Origin: Megachile rotundata
Lineage: Eukaryota > Arthropoda > Insecta > Hymenoptera > Megachilidae
DNA length: 64,000 nucleotides
Reading direction: 5' to 3'
Assembly (NCBI RefSeq): GCF_050947335.1
Contig: NW_027473496.1
Location: 1-64,000, forward strand
The translations under genes were made by a program, and so were the position numbers. The notes beneath the pieces were generated by a model. The model was not told the origin of the DNA, did no database searches, and saw only the letters and a list, made by a program, of their open reading frames with translations. Shown here in pieces: positions 36,396-50,675 of the stretch. Within the stretch, counting starts at the first letter, position 1. Each line of letters begins with the position of its first letter.

Positions 36396-37660
36396 GTTCA
36401 TTGTGATGTTGAATTGTGCTCAGATAGGATAACTTAACATAACTAGATAGTACAGAGTCGAATTACAGCGGATATGTGCGAATTAGAGGCTGAATCGTGC
36501 GAAAATGAGCATAATTCGTTCAAAACGAGCAAAATTGTTCGTTGTGGTGTTGAATCGTGCTCAGATAGGATAACTTAACATAACTAGATAGTACAGAGTC
36601 GAATTACAGCGGATATCTGCGAATTAGAGGCTGAATCGTTCGAAAATGAGCAAAATTCGTTCAAAACGAGCAAAATTCGTGCAAAACGAGCAAAATTGTT
36701 CATTGTGGTGTTGAATTGTGCTCAGATAGGATAACTTAACATAACTAGATAGTACAGAGTCGAATTACAGCGGATATGTGCGAATTAGAGGCTGAATCGT
36801 GCGAAAATGAGCATAATTCGTGCAAAACGAGCAAAATTGTTCATTGTGGTGTTGAATTGTGCTCAGATAGGATAACTTAACATAACTAGATAGTACAGAG
36901 TCGAATTACAGCGGATATGTGCGAATTAGAGGCTGAATCGTGCGAAAATGAGCATAATTCGTGCAAAACGAGCAAAATTGTTCATTGTGGTGTTGAATTG
37001 TGCTCAGATAGGATAACTTAACATAACTAGATAGTACAGAGTCGAATTTCAGGGGATATGTGCGAATTAGAGGCTGAATCGTGCGAAAATGAGCCTAATT
37101 CGTGCAAAACGAGCAAAATTGTTCATTGTGGTGTTGAATTGTGCTCAGTTACGATAACTTAACATGACTAGATAGTACAGAGTCGAATTACAGCGGATAT
37201 GTGCGAATTAGAGGCTGAATCGTGCGAAAATGAGCATAACTCGTTCAAAACGAGCAAAATTGTTCATTGTGATGTTGAATTGTGCTCAGATAGGATAACT
37301 TAACATAACTAGATAGTACAGAGACGAATTACAGCGGACATGTGCGAATTAGAGGCTGAATCGTGCGAAAATGAGCATAATTCGTTCAGAACGATCAAAA
37401 TTGTTCATTGTGGTGTTGAATTGTGCTCAGATAGGATAACTTAACATAACTAGATAGTACAGAGTCGAATTACTGCGGATATGTGCGAATTAGAGGCTGA
37501 ATCGTTCGAAAATGAGCAAAATTCGTTCAAAACGTGCAAAATTCGTGCAGAACGAGCAAAATTGTTCGTTGTGGTGTTGAATTGTGCTCAGATAGGATAA
37601 CTTAACATAACTAGATAGTACAGAGTCGAATTGCAGCGGATATGTGCGAATTAGAGGCTG

Positions 37661-37730
37661 AATCGTGCGAAAATGAGCCTAATTCGTGCAAAACGAGCAA
37701 AATTCGTGCAAAACGAGCAAAATTGTTCAT
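37661..37730 (+). repeat. Atypical 20-bp unit duplication within a monomer
   Basis: After GAGCCTAATT this monomer has two identical CGTGCAAAACGAGCAAAATT units in a row. Other long monomers have a CGTTC-type unit followed by a CGTGC-type unit. This is therefore a separate slippage or conversion event. Confidence 0.75.
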
Positions 37731-38700
37731 TGTGGTGTTGAATTGTGCTCAGATAGGATAACTTAACATAACTAGATAGTACAGAGTCGAATTACTGCGG
37801 ATATGTGCGAATTAGAGGCTGAATCGTTCGAAAATGAGCAAAATTCGTTCAAAACGAGCAAAATTCGTGCAGAACGAGCAAAATTGTTCGTTGTGGTGTT
37901 GAATTGTGCTCAGATAGGATAACTTAACATAACTAGATAGTACAGAGTCGAATTACAGCGGATATGTGCGAATTAGAGGCTGAATCGTGCGAAAATGAGC
38001 ATAATTCGTTCAAAACGAGCAAAATTGTTCATTGTGGTGTTGAATTGTGCTCAGATAGGATAACTTAACATAACTAGATAGTACAGAGTCGAATTACAGC
38101 GGATATGTGCGAATTAGAGGCTGAATCGTTCGAAAATGAGCAAAATTCGTTCAAAACGAGCAAAATTCGTGCAAAACGAGCAAAATTGTTCATTGTGGTG
38201 TTGAATTGTGCTCAGATAGGATAACTTAACATAACTAGATAGTACAGAGTCGAATTGCAGCGGTATGTGCGAATTAGAGGCTGAATCGTGCGAAAATGAG
38301 CCTAATTCGTGCAAAACGAGCAAAATTGTTCATTGTGGTGTTGAATTGTGCTCAGATAGGATAACTTAAAATAACTAGATAGTACAGAGTCGAATTGCAG
38401 CGGATATGTACGAATTAGAGTCTGAATCGTGCGAAAATGAGCAAAATTCGTTCAAAACGGGCAAAATTGTTCATTGTGGTGTTGAATTGTGCTCAGATAG
38501 GATAACTTAACATAACTAGATAGTACAGAGTCGAATTACAGCGGATATGTGCGAATTAGAGGCTGAATCGTGCGAAAATGAGCATAATTCGTGCAAAACG
38601 AGCAAAATTGTTCATTGTGGTGTGGAATTGTGCTCAGATAGGATAACTTAACATAACTAGATAGTACAGAGTCGAATTACAGCGGATATGTGCGAATTAG

Positions 38701-40059
38701 AGGCTGAATCGTTCGAAAATGAGCAAAATTCGTTCAAAACGAGCAAAATTCGTGCAAAACGAGCAAAATTGTTCATTGTGGTGTTGAATTGTGCTCAGAT
38801 AGGATAACCTAACATAACTAGATAGTACAGAGTCGAATTGCAGCGGATATGTGCGAATTAGAGGCTGAATCGTGCGAAAATGAGCCTAATTCGTGCAAAA
38901 CGAGCAAAATTGTTCATTGTGGTGTTGAATTGTGCTCAGATAGGATAACTTAAAATAACTAGATAGTACAGAGTCGAATTACAGCGGATATGTACGAATT
39001 AGAGTCTGAATCGTGCGAAAATGAGCAAAATTCGTTCAAAACGGGCAAAATTGTTCATTGTGGTGTTGAATTGTGCTCAGATAGGATAACTTAACATAAC
39101 TAGATAGTACAGAGTCGAATTACAGCGGATATGTGCGAATTAGAGGCTGAATCGTGCGAAAATGAGCATAATTCGTGCAAAACGAGCAAAATTGTTCATT
39201 GTGGTGTGGAATTGTGCTCAGATAGGATAACTTAACATAACTAGATAGTACAGAGTCGAATTACAGCGGATATGTGCGAATTAGAGGCTGAATCGTGCGA
39301 AAATGAGCATAATTCGTGCAAAACGAGCAAAATTGTTCATTGTGGTGTTGAATTGTGCTCAGATAGGATAACTTAACATAACTAGATAGTACAGAGTCGA
39401 ATTACAGCGGATATGTGCGAATTAGAGGCTGAATCCTGCGAAAATGAGCATAATTCGTGCAAAACGAGCAAAATTGTTCATTGTGGTGCTGAATTGCGCT
39501 CAGATAGGATAACATAACATAACTAGATAGTACAGAGACGAATTACAGCGGACATGTGCGAATTAGAGGCTGAATCGTGCGAAAATGAGCATAATTCGTT
39601 CAAAACGATCAAAATTGTTCATTGTGGTGTTGAATTGTGCTCAGTTACGATAACTTAACATGACTAGATAGTACAGAGTCGAATTACAGCGGATATGTGC
39701 GAATTAGAGGCTGAATCGTTCGAAAATGAGCAAAATTCGTTCAAAACGAGCAAAATTCGTGCAAAACGAGCAAAATTGTTCATTGTGGTGTTGAATTGTG
39801 CTCAGATACGATAACTTAACATAACTAGATAGTACAGAGTCGAATTTCAGGGGATATGTGCGAATTAGAGGCTGAATCGTGCGAAAATGAGCCTAATTCG
39901 TGCAAAACGAGCAAAATTGTTCATTGTGGTGTTGAATTGTGCTCAGTTACGATAACTTAACATGTCTAGATAGTACAGAGTCGAATTACAGCGGATATGT
40001 GCGAATTAGAGGCTGAATCGTGCGAAAATGAGCATAACTCGTTCAAAACGAGCAAAATT
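38701..40059 (+). repeat. Higher-order block E, copy 2
   Basis: Copy of 35037-36395, with a private change (CATGTCTAGA near 39961). It diverges afterwards into a GAATCGTGCTC-type monomer. Confidence 0.85.
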
Positions 40060-43000
40060 GTTCGTTGTGGTGTTGAATCGTGCTCAGATAGGATAACTTA
40101 ACATAACTAGATAGTACAGAGTCGAATTACAGCGGATATCTGCGAATTAGAGGCTGAATCGTTCGAAAATGAGCAAAATTCGTTCAAAACGAGCAAAATT
40201 CGTGCAAAACGAGCAAAATTGTTCATTGTGGTGTTGAATTGTGCTCAGATAGGATAACTTAACATAACTAGATAGTACAGAGTCGAATTACAGCGGATAT
40301 GTGCGAATTAGAGGCTGAATCGTGCGAAAATGAGCATAATTCGTGCAAAACGAGCAAAATTGTTCATTGTGGTGTTGAATTGTGCTCAGATAGGATAACT
40401 TAACATAACTAGATAGTACAGAGTCGAATTACTGCGGATATGTGCGAATTAGAGGCTGAATCGTTCGAAAATGAGCAAAATTCGTTCAAAACGAGCAAAA
40501 TTCGTGCAGAACGAGCAAAATTGTTCGTTGTGGTGTTGAATTGTGCTCAGATAGGATAACTTAACATAACTTAGATAGTACAGAGTCGAATTACAGCGGA
40601 TATGTGCGAATTAGAGGCTGAATCGTGCGAAAATGAGCATAATTCGTTCAAAACGAGCAAAATTGTTCATTGTGGTGTTGAATTGTGCTCAGATAGGATA
40701 ACTTAACATAACTAGATAGTACAGAGTCGAATTACAGCGGATATGTGCGAATTAGAGGCTGAATCGTTCGAAAATGAGCAAAATTCGTTCAAAACGAGCA
40801 AAATTCGTGCAAAACGAGCAAAATTGTTCATTGTGGTGTTGAATTGTGCTCAGATAGGATAACTTAACATAACTAGATAGTACAGAGTCGAATTGCAGCG
40901 GTATGTGCGAATTAGAGGCTGAATCGTGCGAAAATGAGCCTAATTCGTGCAAAACGAGCAAAATTGTTCATTGTGGTGTTGAATTGTGCTCAGATAGGAT
41001 AACTTAAAATAACTAGATAGTACAGAGTCGAATTGCAGCGGATATGTACGAATTAGAGTCTGAATCGTGCGAAAATGAGCAAAATTCGTTCAAAACGGGC
41101 AAAATTGTTCATTGTGGTGTTGAATTGTGCTCAGATAGGATAACTTAACATAACTAGATAGTACAGAGTCGAATTACAGCGGATATGTGCGAATTAGGGG
41201 CTGAATCGTGCGAAAATGAGCATAATTCGTTCAAAACGATCAAAATTGTTCATTGTGGTGTTGAATTGTGCTCAGTTACGATAACCTAACATGACTAGAT
41301 AGTACAGAGTCGAATTACAGCGGATATGTGCGAATTAGAGGCTGAATCGTGCGAAAATGAGCATAATTCGTGCAAAACGAGCAAAAATGTTCATTGTGGT
41401 GTCGAATTGTGCTCAGATAGGATAACTTAACATAACTAGATAGTACAGAGTCGAATTACAGGGGATATGTGCGAATTAGAGGCTGAATCGTGCGAAAATG
41501 AGCATAATTCGTGCAAAACGAGCAAAATTGTTCATTGTGGTGTGGAATTGTGCTCAGATAGGATAACTTAACATAACTAGATAGTACAGAGTCGAATTAC
41601 AGCGGATATGTGCGAATTAGAGGCTGAATCGTGCGAAAATGAGCATAATTCGTGCAAAACGAGCAAAATTGTTCATTGTGGTGTTGAATTGTGCTCAGAT
41701 AGAATAACTTAACATAACTAGATAGTACAGAGTCGAATTACAGCGGATATGTGCGAATTAGAGGCTGAATCGTGCGAAAATGAGCATAATTCGTTCAAAA
41801 CGAGCAAAATTGTTCGTTGTGGTGTTGAATCGTGCTCAGATAGGATAACTTAACATAACTAGATAGTACAGAGTCGAATTACTGCGGATATGTGCGAATT
41901 AGAGGCTGAATCGTTCGAAAATGAGCAAAATTCGTTCAAAACGAGCAAAATTCGTGCAGAACGAGCAAAATTGTTCGTTGTGGTGTTGAATTGTGCTCAG
42001 ATAGGATAACTTAACATAACTAGATAGTACAGAGTCGAATTACAGCGGATATGTGCGAATTAGAGGCTGAATCGTGCGAAAATGAGCATAATTCGTGCAA
42101 AACGAGCAAAATTGTTCGTTGTGGTGTTGAATTGTGCTCAGATAGGATAACATAACATAACTAGATAGTACAGAGTCGAATTACAGCGGATATGTACGAA
42201 TTAGAGGCTGAATCGTGCGAAAATGAGCAAAATTCGTTCAAAACGGGCAAAATTGTTCATTGTGGTGTTGAATTGTGCTCAGATAGGATAACTTAACATA
42301 ACTAGATAGTACAGAGTCGAATTACAGCGAATATGTGCGAATTAGGGGCTGAATCGTGCGAAAATGAGCATAATTCGTTCAAAACGATCAAAATTGTTCA
42401 TTGTGGTGTTGAATTGTGCTCAGTTACGATAACCTAACATGACTAGATAGTACAGAGTCGAATTACAGCGGATATGTGCGAATTAGAGGCTGAATCGTGC
42501 GAAAATGAGCATAATTCGTGCAAAACGAGCAAAATTGTTCATTGTGGTGTTGAATTGTGCTCAGATAGGATAACTTAACATAACTAGATAGTACAGAGTC
42601 GAATTACAGCGGATATGTGCGAATTAGAGGCTGAATCGTGCGAAAATGAGCATAATTCGTGCAAAACGAGCAAAATTGTTCATTGTGGTGTGGAATTGTG
42701 CTCAGATAGGATAACTTAACATAACTAGATAGTACAGAGTCGAATTACAGCGGATATGTGCGAATTAGAGGCTGAATCGTGCGAAAATGAGCATAATTCG
42801 TGCAAAACGAGCAAAATTGTTCGTTGTGGTGTTGAATTGTGCTCAGATAGGATAACATAACATAACTAGATAGTACAGAGTCGAATTACAGCGGATATGT
42901 GCGAATTAGAGGCTGAATCGTGCGAAAATGAGCATAATTCGTGCAAAACGAGCAAAATTGTTCATTGTGGTGCTGAATTGTGCTCAGATAGGATAACATA

Positions 43001-44959
43001 ACATAACTAGATAGTACAGAGACGAATTACAGCGGACATGTGCGAATTAGAGGCTGAATCGTGCGAAAATGAGCATAATTCGTTCAGAACGATCAAAATT
43101 GTTCATTGTGGTGTTGAATTGTGCTCAGTTACGATAACTTAACATGACTAGATAGTACAGAGTCGAATTACAGCGGATATGTGCGAATTAGAGGCTGAAT
43201 CGTTCGAAAATGAGCAAAATTCGTTCAAAACGAGCAAAATTCGTGCAAAACGAGCAAAATTGTTCATTGTGGTGTTGAATTGTGCTCAGTTACGATAACT
43301 TAACATGACTAGATAGTACAGAGTCGAATTACAGCGGATATGTGCGAATTAGAGGCTGAATCGTGCGAAAATGAGCATAACTCGTTCAAAACGAGCAAAA
43401 TTGTTCATTGTGATGTTGAATTGTGCTCAAATAGGATAACTTAACATAACTAGATAGTACAGAGTCGAATTACAGCGGATATGTGCGAATTAGAGGCTGA
43501 ATCGTGCGAAAATGAGCATAATTCGTTCAAAACGAGCAAAATTGTTCGTTGTGGTGTTGAATCGTGCTCAGATAGGATAACTTAACATAACTAGATAGTA
43601 CAGAGTCGAATTACAGCGGATATCTGCGAATTAGAGGCTGAATCGTTCGAAAATGAGCAAAATTCGTTCAAAACGAGCAAAATTCGTGCAAAACGAGCAA
43701 AATTGTTCATTGTGGTGTTGAATTGTGCTCAGATAGGATAACTTAACATAACTAGATAGTACAGAGTCGAATTACAGCGGATATGTGCGAATTAGAGGCT
43801 GAATCGTGCGAAAATGAGCATAATTCGTGCAAAACGAGCAAAATTGTTCATTGTGGTGTTGAATTGTGCTCAGATAGGATAACTTAACATAACTAGATAG
43901 TACAGAGTCGAATTACAGCGGATATGTGCGAATTAGAGGCTGAATCGTGCGAAAATGAGCATAATTCGTGCAAAACGAGCAAAATTGTTCATTGTGGTGC
44001 TGAATTGTGCTCAGATAGGATAACTTAACATAACTAGATAGTACAGAGTCGAATTACAGCGGATATGTGCGAATTAGAGGCTGAATCGTGCGAAAATGAG
44101 CATAATTCGTTCAAAACGAGCAAAATTGTTCGTTGTGGTGTTGAATCGTGCTCAGATAGGATAACTTAACATAACTAGATAGTACAGAGTCGAATTACAG
44201 CGGATATCTGCGAATTAGAGGCTGAATCGTTCGAAAATGAGCAAAATTCGTTCAAAACGAGCAAAATTCGTGCAAAACGAGCAAAATTGTTCATTGTGGT
44301 GTTGAATTGTGCTCAGATAGGATAACTTAACATAACTAGATAGTACAGAGTCGAATTACTGCGGATATGTGCGAATTAGAGGCTGAATCGTTCGAAAATG
44401 AGCAAAATTCGTTCAAAACGAGCAAAATTCGTGCAGAACGAGCAAAATTGTTCGTTGTGGTGTTGAATTGTGCTCAGATAGGATAACTTAACAACTAGAT
44501 AGTACAGAGTCGAATTACAGCGGATATGTGCGAATTAGAGGCTGAATCGTGCGAAAATGAGCATAATTCGTTCAAAACGAGCAAAATTGTTCATTGTGGT
44601 GTTGAATTGTGCTCAGATAGGATAACTTAACATAACTAGATAGTACAGAGTCGAATTGCAGCGGATATGTGCGAATTAGAGGCTGAATCGTTCGAAAATG
44701 AGCAAAATTCGTTCAAAACGAGCAAAATTCGTGCAAAACGAGCAAAATTGTTCATTGTGGTGTTGAATTGTGCTCAGATAGGATAACCTAACATAACTAG
44801 ATAGTACAGAGTCGAATTGCAGCGGATATGTGCGAATTAGAGGCTGAATCGTGCGAAAATGAGCATAACTCGTTCAAAACGAGCAAAATTGTTCATTGTG
44901 ATGTTGAATTGTGCTCAGATAGGATAACTTAACATAACTAGATAGTACAGAGTCGAATT

Positions 44960-45806
44960 ACAGCGGATATGTGCGAATTAGAGGCTGAATCGTGCGAAAA
45001 TGAGCATAATTCGTGCAAAACGAGCAAAATTGTTCATTGTGGTGTTGAATTGTGCTCAGATAGGATAACTTAACATAACTAGATAGTACAGAGTCGAATT
45101 ACAGCGGATATGTGCGAATTAGAGGCTGAATCGTGCGAAAATGAGCATAATTCGTGCAAAACGAGCAAAATTGTTCATTGTGGTGCTGAATTGTGCTCAG
45201 ATAGGATAACTTAACATAACTAGATAGTACAGAGTCGAATTACAGCGGATATGTGCGAATTAGAGGCTGAATCGTGCGAAAATGAGCATAATTCGTTCAA
45301 AACGAGCAAAATTGTTCGTTGTGGTGTTGAATCGTGCTCAGATAGGATAACTTAACATAACTAGATAGTACAGAGTCGAATTACAGCGGATATGTGCGAA
45401 TTAGAGGCTGAATCGTGCGAAAATGAGCATAATTCGTGCAAAACGAGCAAAATTGTTCATTGTGGTGTTGAATTGTGCTCAGATAGGATAACTTAACATA
45501 ACTAGATAGTACAGAGTCGAATTACAGCGGATATGTGCGAATTAGAGGCTGAATCGTGCGAAAATGAGCATAATTCGTGCAAAACGAGCAAAATTGTTCA
45601 TTGTGGTGCTGAATTGTGCTCAGATAGGATAACTTAACATAACTAGATAGTACAGAGTCGAATTACAGCGGATATGTGCGAATTAGAGGCTGAATCGTGC
45701 GAAAATGAGCATAATTCGTTCAAAACGAGCAAAATTGTTCGTTGTGGTGTTGAATCGTGCTCAGATAGGATAACTTAACATAACTAGATAGTACAGAGTC
45801 GAATTA
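44960..45806 (+). repeat. Tandem duplication of a three-monomer unit (423 bp)
   Basis: Three monomers (marked GTGTTG, GTGCTG and GTGTTGAATCGTG) occur twice in a row. The GTGCTG marker is at 45183 and 45606, 423 bp apart. The second copy runs into a GGATATCTGCG monomer. Confidence 0.78.
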
Positions 45807-46015
45807 CAGCGGATATCTGCGAATTAGAGGCTGAATCGTTCGAAAATGAGCAAAATTCGTTCAAAACGAGCAAAATTCGTGCAAAACGAGCAAAATTGTT
45901 CATTGTGGTGTTGAATTGTGCTCAGATAGGATAACTTAAAATAACTAGATAGTACAGAGTCGAATTACAGCGGATATGTACGAATTAGAGGCTGAATCGT
46001 GCGAAAATGAGCAAA

Positions 46016-46032
46016 ATTCGTTCAAAACGGGC
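46016..46032 (+). other. CENP-B-box-like site
   Basis: Nine-base core match, in the monomer with GGATATGTACG; the next monomer carries the TTAGGGGCTG marker. The same pair of monomers recurs near 52600, 57937 and 62105. Confidence 0.55.
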
Positions 46033-49000
46033 AAAATTGTTCATTGTGGTGTTGAATTGTGCTCAGATAGGATAACTTAACATAACTAGATAGTACAGAG
46101 TCGAATTACAGCGGATATGTGCGAATTAGGGGCTGAATCGTGCGAAAATGAGCATAATTCGTTCAAAACGATCAAAATTGTTCATTGTGGTGTTGAATTG
46201 TGCTCAGTTACGATAACCTAACATGACTAGATAGTACAGAGTCGAATTACAGCGGATATGTGCGAATTAGAGGCTGAATCGTGCGAAAATGAGCATAATT
46301 CGTGCAAAACGAGCAAAATTGTTCATTGTGGTGTCGAATTGTGCTCAGATAGGATAACTTAACATAACTAGATAGTACAGAGTCGAATTACAGCGGATAT
46401 GTGCGAATTAGAGGCTGAATCGTGCGAAAATGAGCATAATTCGTGCAAAACGAGCAAAATTGTTCATTGTGGTGTTGAATTGTGCTCAGATAGGATAACT
46501 TAACATAACTAGATAGTACAGAGTCGAATTACAGCGGATATGTGCGAATTAGAGGCTGAATCGTGCGAAAATGAGCATAATTCGTTCAAAACGAGCAAAA
46601 TTGTTCGTTGTGGTGTTGAATCGTGCTCAGATAGGATAACTTAACATAACTAGATAGTACAGAGTCGAATTACTGCGGATATGTGCGAATTAGAGGCTGA
46701 ATCGTTCGAAAATGAGCAAAATTCGTTCAAAACGAGCAAAATTCGTGCAGAACGAGCAAAATTGTTCGTTGTGGTGTTGAATTGTGCTCAGATAGGATAA
46801 CTTAACATAACTAGATAGTACAGAGTCGAATTACAGCGGATATGTGCGAATTAGAGGCTGAATCGTGCGAAAATGAGCATAATTCGTGCAAAACGAGCAA
46901 AATTGTTCGTTGTGGTGTTGAATTGTGCTCAGATAGGATAACATAACATGACTAGATAGTACAGAGTCGAATTACAGCGGATATGTGCGAATTAGAGGCT
47001 GAATCGTGCGAAAATGAGCATAATTCGTGCAAAACGAGCAAAATTGTTCATTGTGGTGTCGAATTGTGCTCAGATAGGATAACTTAACATAACTAGATAG
47101 TACAGAGTCGAATTACAGCGGATATGTGCGAATTAGAGGCTGAATCGTGCGAAAATGAGCATAATTCGTGCAAAACGAGCAAAATTGTTCATTGTGGTGT
47201 GGAATTGTGCTCAGATAGGATAACTTAACATAACTAGATAGTACAGAGTCGAATTACTGCGGATATGTGCGAATTAGAGGCTGAATCGTTCGAAAATGAG
47301 CAAAATTCGTTCAAAACGAGCAAAATTCGTGCAGAACGAGCAAAATTGTTCGTTGTGGTGTTGAATTGTGCTCAGATAGGATAACTTAACATAACTAGAT
47401 AGTACAGAGTCGAATTACAGCGGATATGTGCGAATTAGAGGCTGAATCGTGCGAAAATGAGCATAATTCGTTCAAAACGATCAAAATTGTTCATTGTGGT
47501 GTTGAATTGTGCTCAGTTACGATAACTTAACATGACTAGATAGTACAGAGTCGAATTACAGCGGATATGTGCGAATTAGAGGCTGAATCGTGCGAAAATG
47601 AGCATAATTCGTGCAAAACGAGCAAAATTGTTCGTTGTGGTGTTGAATTGTGCTCAGATAGGATAACATAACATAACTAGATAGTACAGAGTCGAATTAC
47701 AGCGGATATGTGCGAATTAGAGGCTGAATCGTGCGAAAATGAGCATAATTCGTTCAAAACGATCAAAATTGTTCATTGTGGTGTTGAATTGTGCTCAGTT
47801 ACGATAACTTAACATGACTAGATAGTACAGAGTCGAATTACAGCGGATATGTGCGAATTAGAGGCTGGATCGTGCGAAAATGAGCATAATTCGTGCAAAA
47901 CGAGCAAAATTGTTCGCTGTGGTGTTGAATTGTGCTCAGATAGGATAACTTAACATAACTAGATAGTACAGAGTCGAATTACAGCGGATATGTGCGAATT
48001 AGAGGCTGAATCGTGCGAAAATGAGCAAAATTCGTTCAAAACGGGCAAAATTGTTCATTGTGGTGTTGAATTGTGCACAGATAGGATAACTTAACATAAC
48101 TAGATAGTACAGAGTCGAATTACAGCGGATATGTGCGAATTAGAGGCTGAATCGTGCGAAAATGAGCATAATTCGTTCAAAACGATCAAAATTGTTCATT
48201 GTGGTGTTGAATTGTGCTCAGTTACTATAACTTAACATGACTAGATTGTACAGAGTCGAATTACAGCGGATATGTGCGAATTAGAGGCGGAATCGTGCGA
48301 AAATGAGCATAATTCGTGCAAAACGAGCAAAATTGTTCATTGTGGTGTGGAATTGTGCTCAGATAGGATAACTTAACATAACTAGATAGTACAGAGTCGA
48401 ATTACAGCGGATATGTGCGAATTAGAGGCTGAATCGTGCGAAAATGAGCATAATTCGTGCAAAACGAGCAAAATTGTTCATTGTGGTGTTGAATTGTGCT
48501 CAGATAGGATAACTTAACATAACTAGATAGTACAGAGTCGAATTACAGCGGATATGTGCGAATTAGAGGCTGAATCGTGCGAAAATGAGCATAATTCGTG
48601 CAAAACGAGCAAAATTGTTCCTTGTGGTGTTGAATTGTGCTCAGATAGGATAACTTAACATAACTAGATAGTACAGAGTCGAATTACAGCGGATATGTGC
48701 GAATTAGAGGCTGAATCGTGCGAAAATGAGCATAATTCGTTCAAAACGATCAAAATTGTTCATTGTGGTGTTGAATTCTGCTCAGTTACTATAACTTAAT
48801 ATGACTAGATAGTACAGAGTCGAATGACAGCGGATATGTGCGAATTAGAGGCTGAATCGTGCGAAAATGAGCATAATTCGTTCAAAACGAGCAAAATTGT
48901 TCGTTGTGGTGTTGAATCGTGCTCAGATAGGATAACTTAACATAACTAGATAGTACAGAGTCGAATTACAGCGGATATCTGCGAATTAGAGGCTGAAACG

Positions 49001-49177
49001 TTCGAAAATGAGCAAAATTCGTTCAAAACGAGCAAAATTCGTGCAAAACGAGCAAAATTGTTCATTGTGGTGTTGAATTGTGCTCAGATAGGATAACTTA
49101 AAATAACTAGATAGTACAGAGTCGAATTACAGCGGATATGTACGAATTAGAGTCTGAATCGTGCGAAAATGAGCAAA

Positions 49178-49194
49178 ATTCGTTCAAAACGGGC
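49178..49194 (+). other. CENP-B-box-like site
   Basis: Nine-base core match in a GGATATGTACG / GAGTCTG monomer. Confidence 0.55.
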
Positions 49195-49265
49195 AAAATT
49201 GTTCATTGTGGTGTTGAATTGTGCTCAGATAGGATAACTTAACATAACTAGATAGTACAGAGTCG

Positions 49266-50675
49266 AATTACAGCGGATATGTGCGAATTAGAGGCTGAAT
49301 CGTGCGAAAATGAGCATAATTCGTGCAAAACGAGCAAAATTGTTCATTGTGGTGTGGAATTGTGCTCAGATAGGATAACTTAACATAACTAGATAGTACA
49401 GAGTCGAATTACAGCGGATATGTGCGAATTAGAGGCTGAATCGTGCGAAAATGAGCATAATTCGTGCAAAACGAGCAAAATTGTTCATTGTGGTGTTGAA
49501 TTGTGCTCAGATAGGATAACTTAACATAACTAGATAGTACAGAGTCGAATTACAGCGGATATGTGCGAATTAGAGGCTGAATCGTGCGAAAATGAGCATA
49601 ATTCGTGCAAAACGAGCAAAATTGTTCATTGTGGTGCTGAATTGTGCTCAGATAGGATAACATAACATAACTAGATAGTACAGAGACGAATTACAGCGGA
49701 CATGTGCGAATTAGAGGCTGAATCGTGCGAAAATGAGCATAATTCGTGCAAAACGAGCAAAATTGTTCATTGTGGTGTTGAATTGTGCTCAGTTACGATA
49801 ACTTAACATGACTAGATAGTACAGAGTCGAATTGCAGCGGATATGTGCGAATTAGAGGCTGAATCGTGCGAAAATGAGCCTAATTCGTGCAAAACGAGCA
49901 AAATTGTTCATTGTGGTGTTGAATTGTGCTCAGATAGGATAACTTAAAATAACTAGATAGTACAGAGTCGAATTACAGCGGATATGTGCGAATTAGAGGC
50001 TGAATCGTGCGAAAATGAGCATAATTCGTGCAAAACGAGCAAAATTGTTCATTGTGGTGTGGAATTGTGCTCAGATAGGATAACTTAACATAACTAGATA
50101 GTACAGAGTCGAATTACAGCGGATATGTGCGAATTAGAGGCTGAATCGTGCGAAAATGAGCATAATTCGTGCAAAACGAGCAAAATTGTTCATTGTGGTG
50201 TTGAATTGTGCTCAGATAGGATAACTTAACATAACTAGATAGTACAGAGTCGAATTACAGCGGATATGTGCGAATTAGAGGCTGAATCGTGCGAAAATGA
50301 GCATAATTCGTGCAAAACGAGCAAAATTGTTCATTGTGGTGCTGAATTGTGCTCAGATAGGATAACATAACATAACTAGATAGTACAGAGACGAATTACA
50401 GCGGACATGTGCGAATTAGAGGCTGAATCGTGCGAAAATGAGCATAATTCGTGCAAAACGAGCAAAATTGTTCATTGTGGTGTTGAATTGTGCTCAGTTA
50501 CGATAACTTAACATGACTAGATAGTACAGAGTCGAATTGCAGCGGATATGTGCGAATTAGAGGCTGAATCGTGCGAAAATGAGCCTAATTCGTGCAAAAC
50601 GAGCAAAATTGTTCATTGTGGTGTTGAATTGTGCTCAGATAGGATAACTTAAAATAACTAGATAGTACAGAGTCG
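49266..50675 (+). repeat. Tandem duplication of a five-monomer unit (705 bp)
   Basis: GGTGTGGAAT occurs at 49351 and 50056, 705 bp (5 x 141) apart. The GAGACGAATTACAGCGGACATG monomer follows at matching positions in both copies, as does a GCAGCGG / GAGCCTAATT monomer. The two copies run directly one into the other. Confidence 0.82.
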
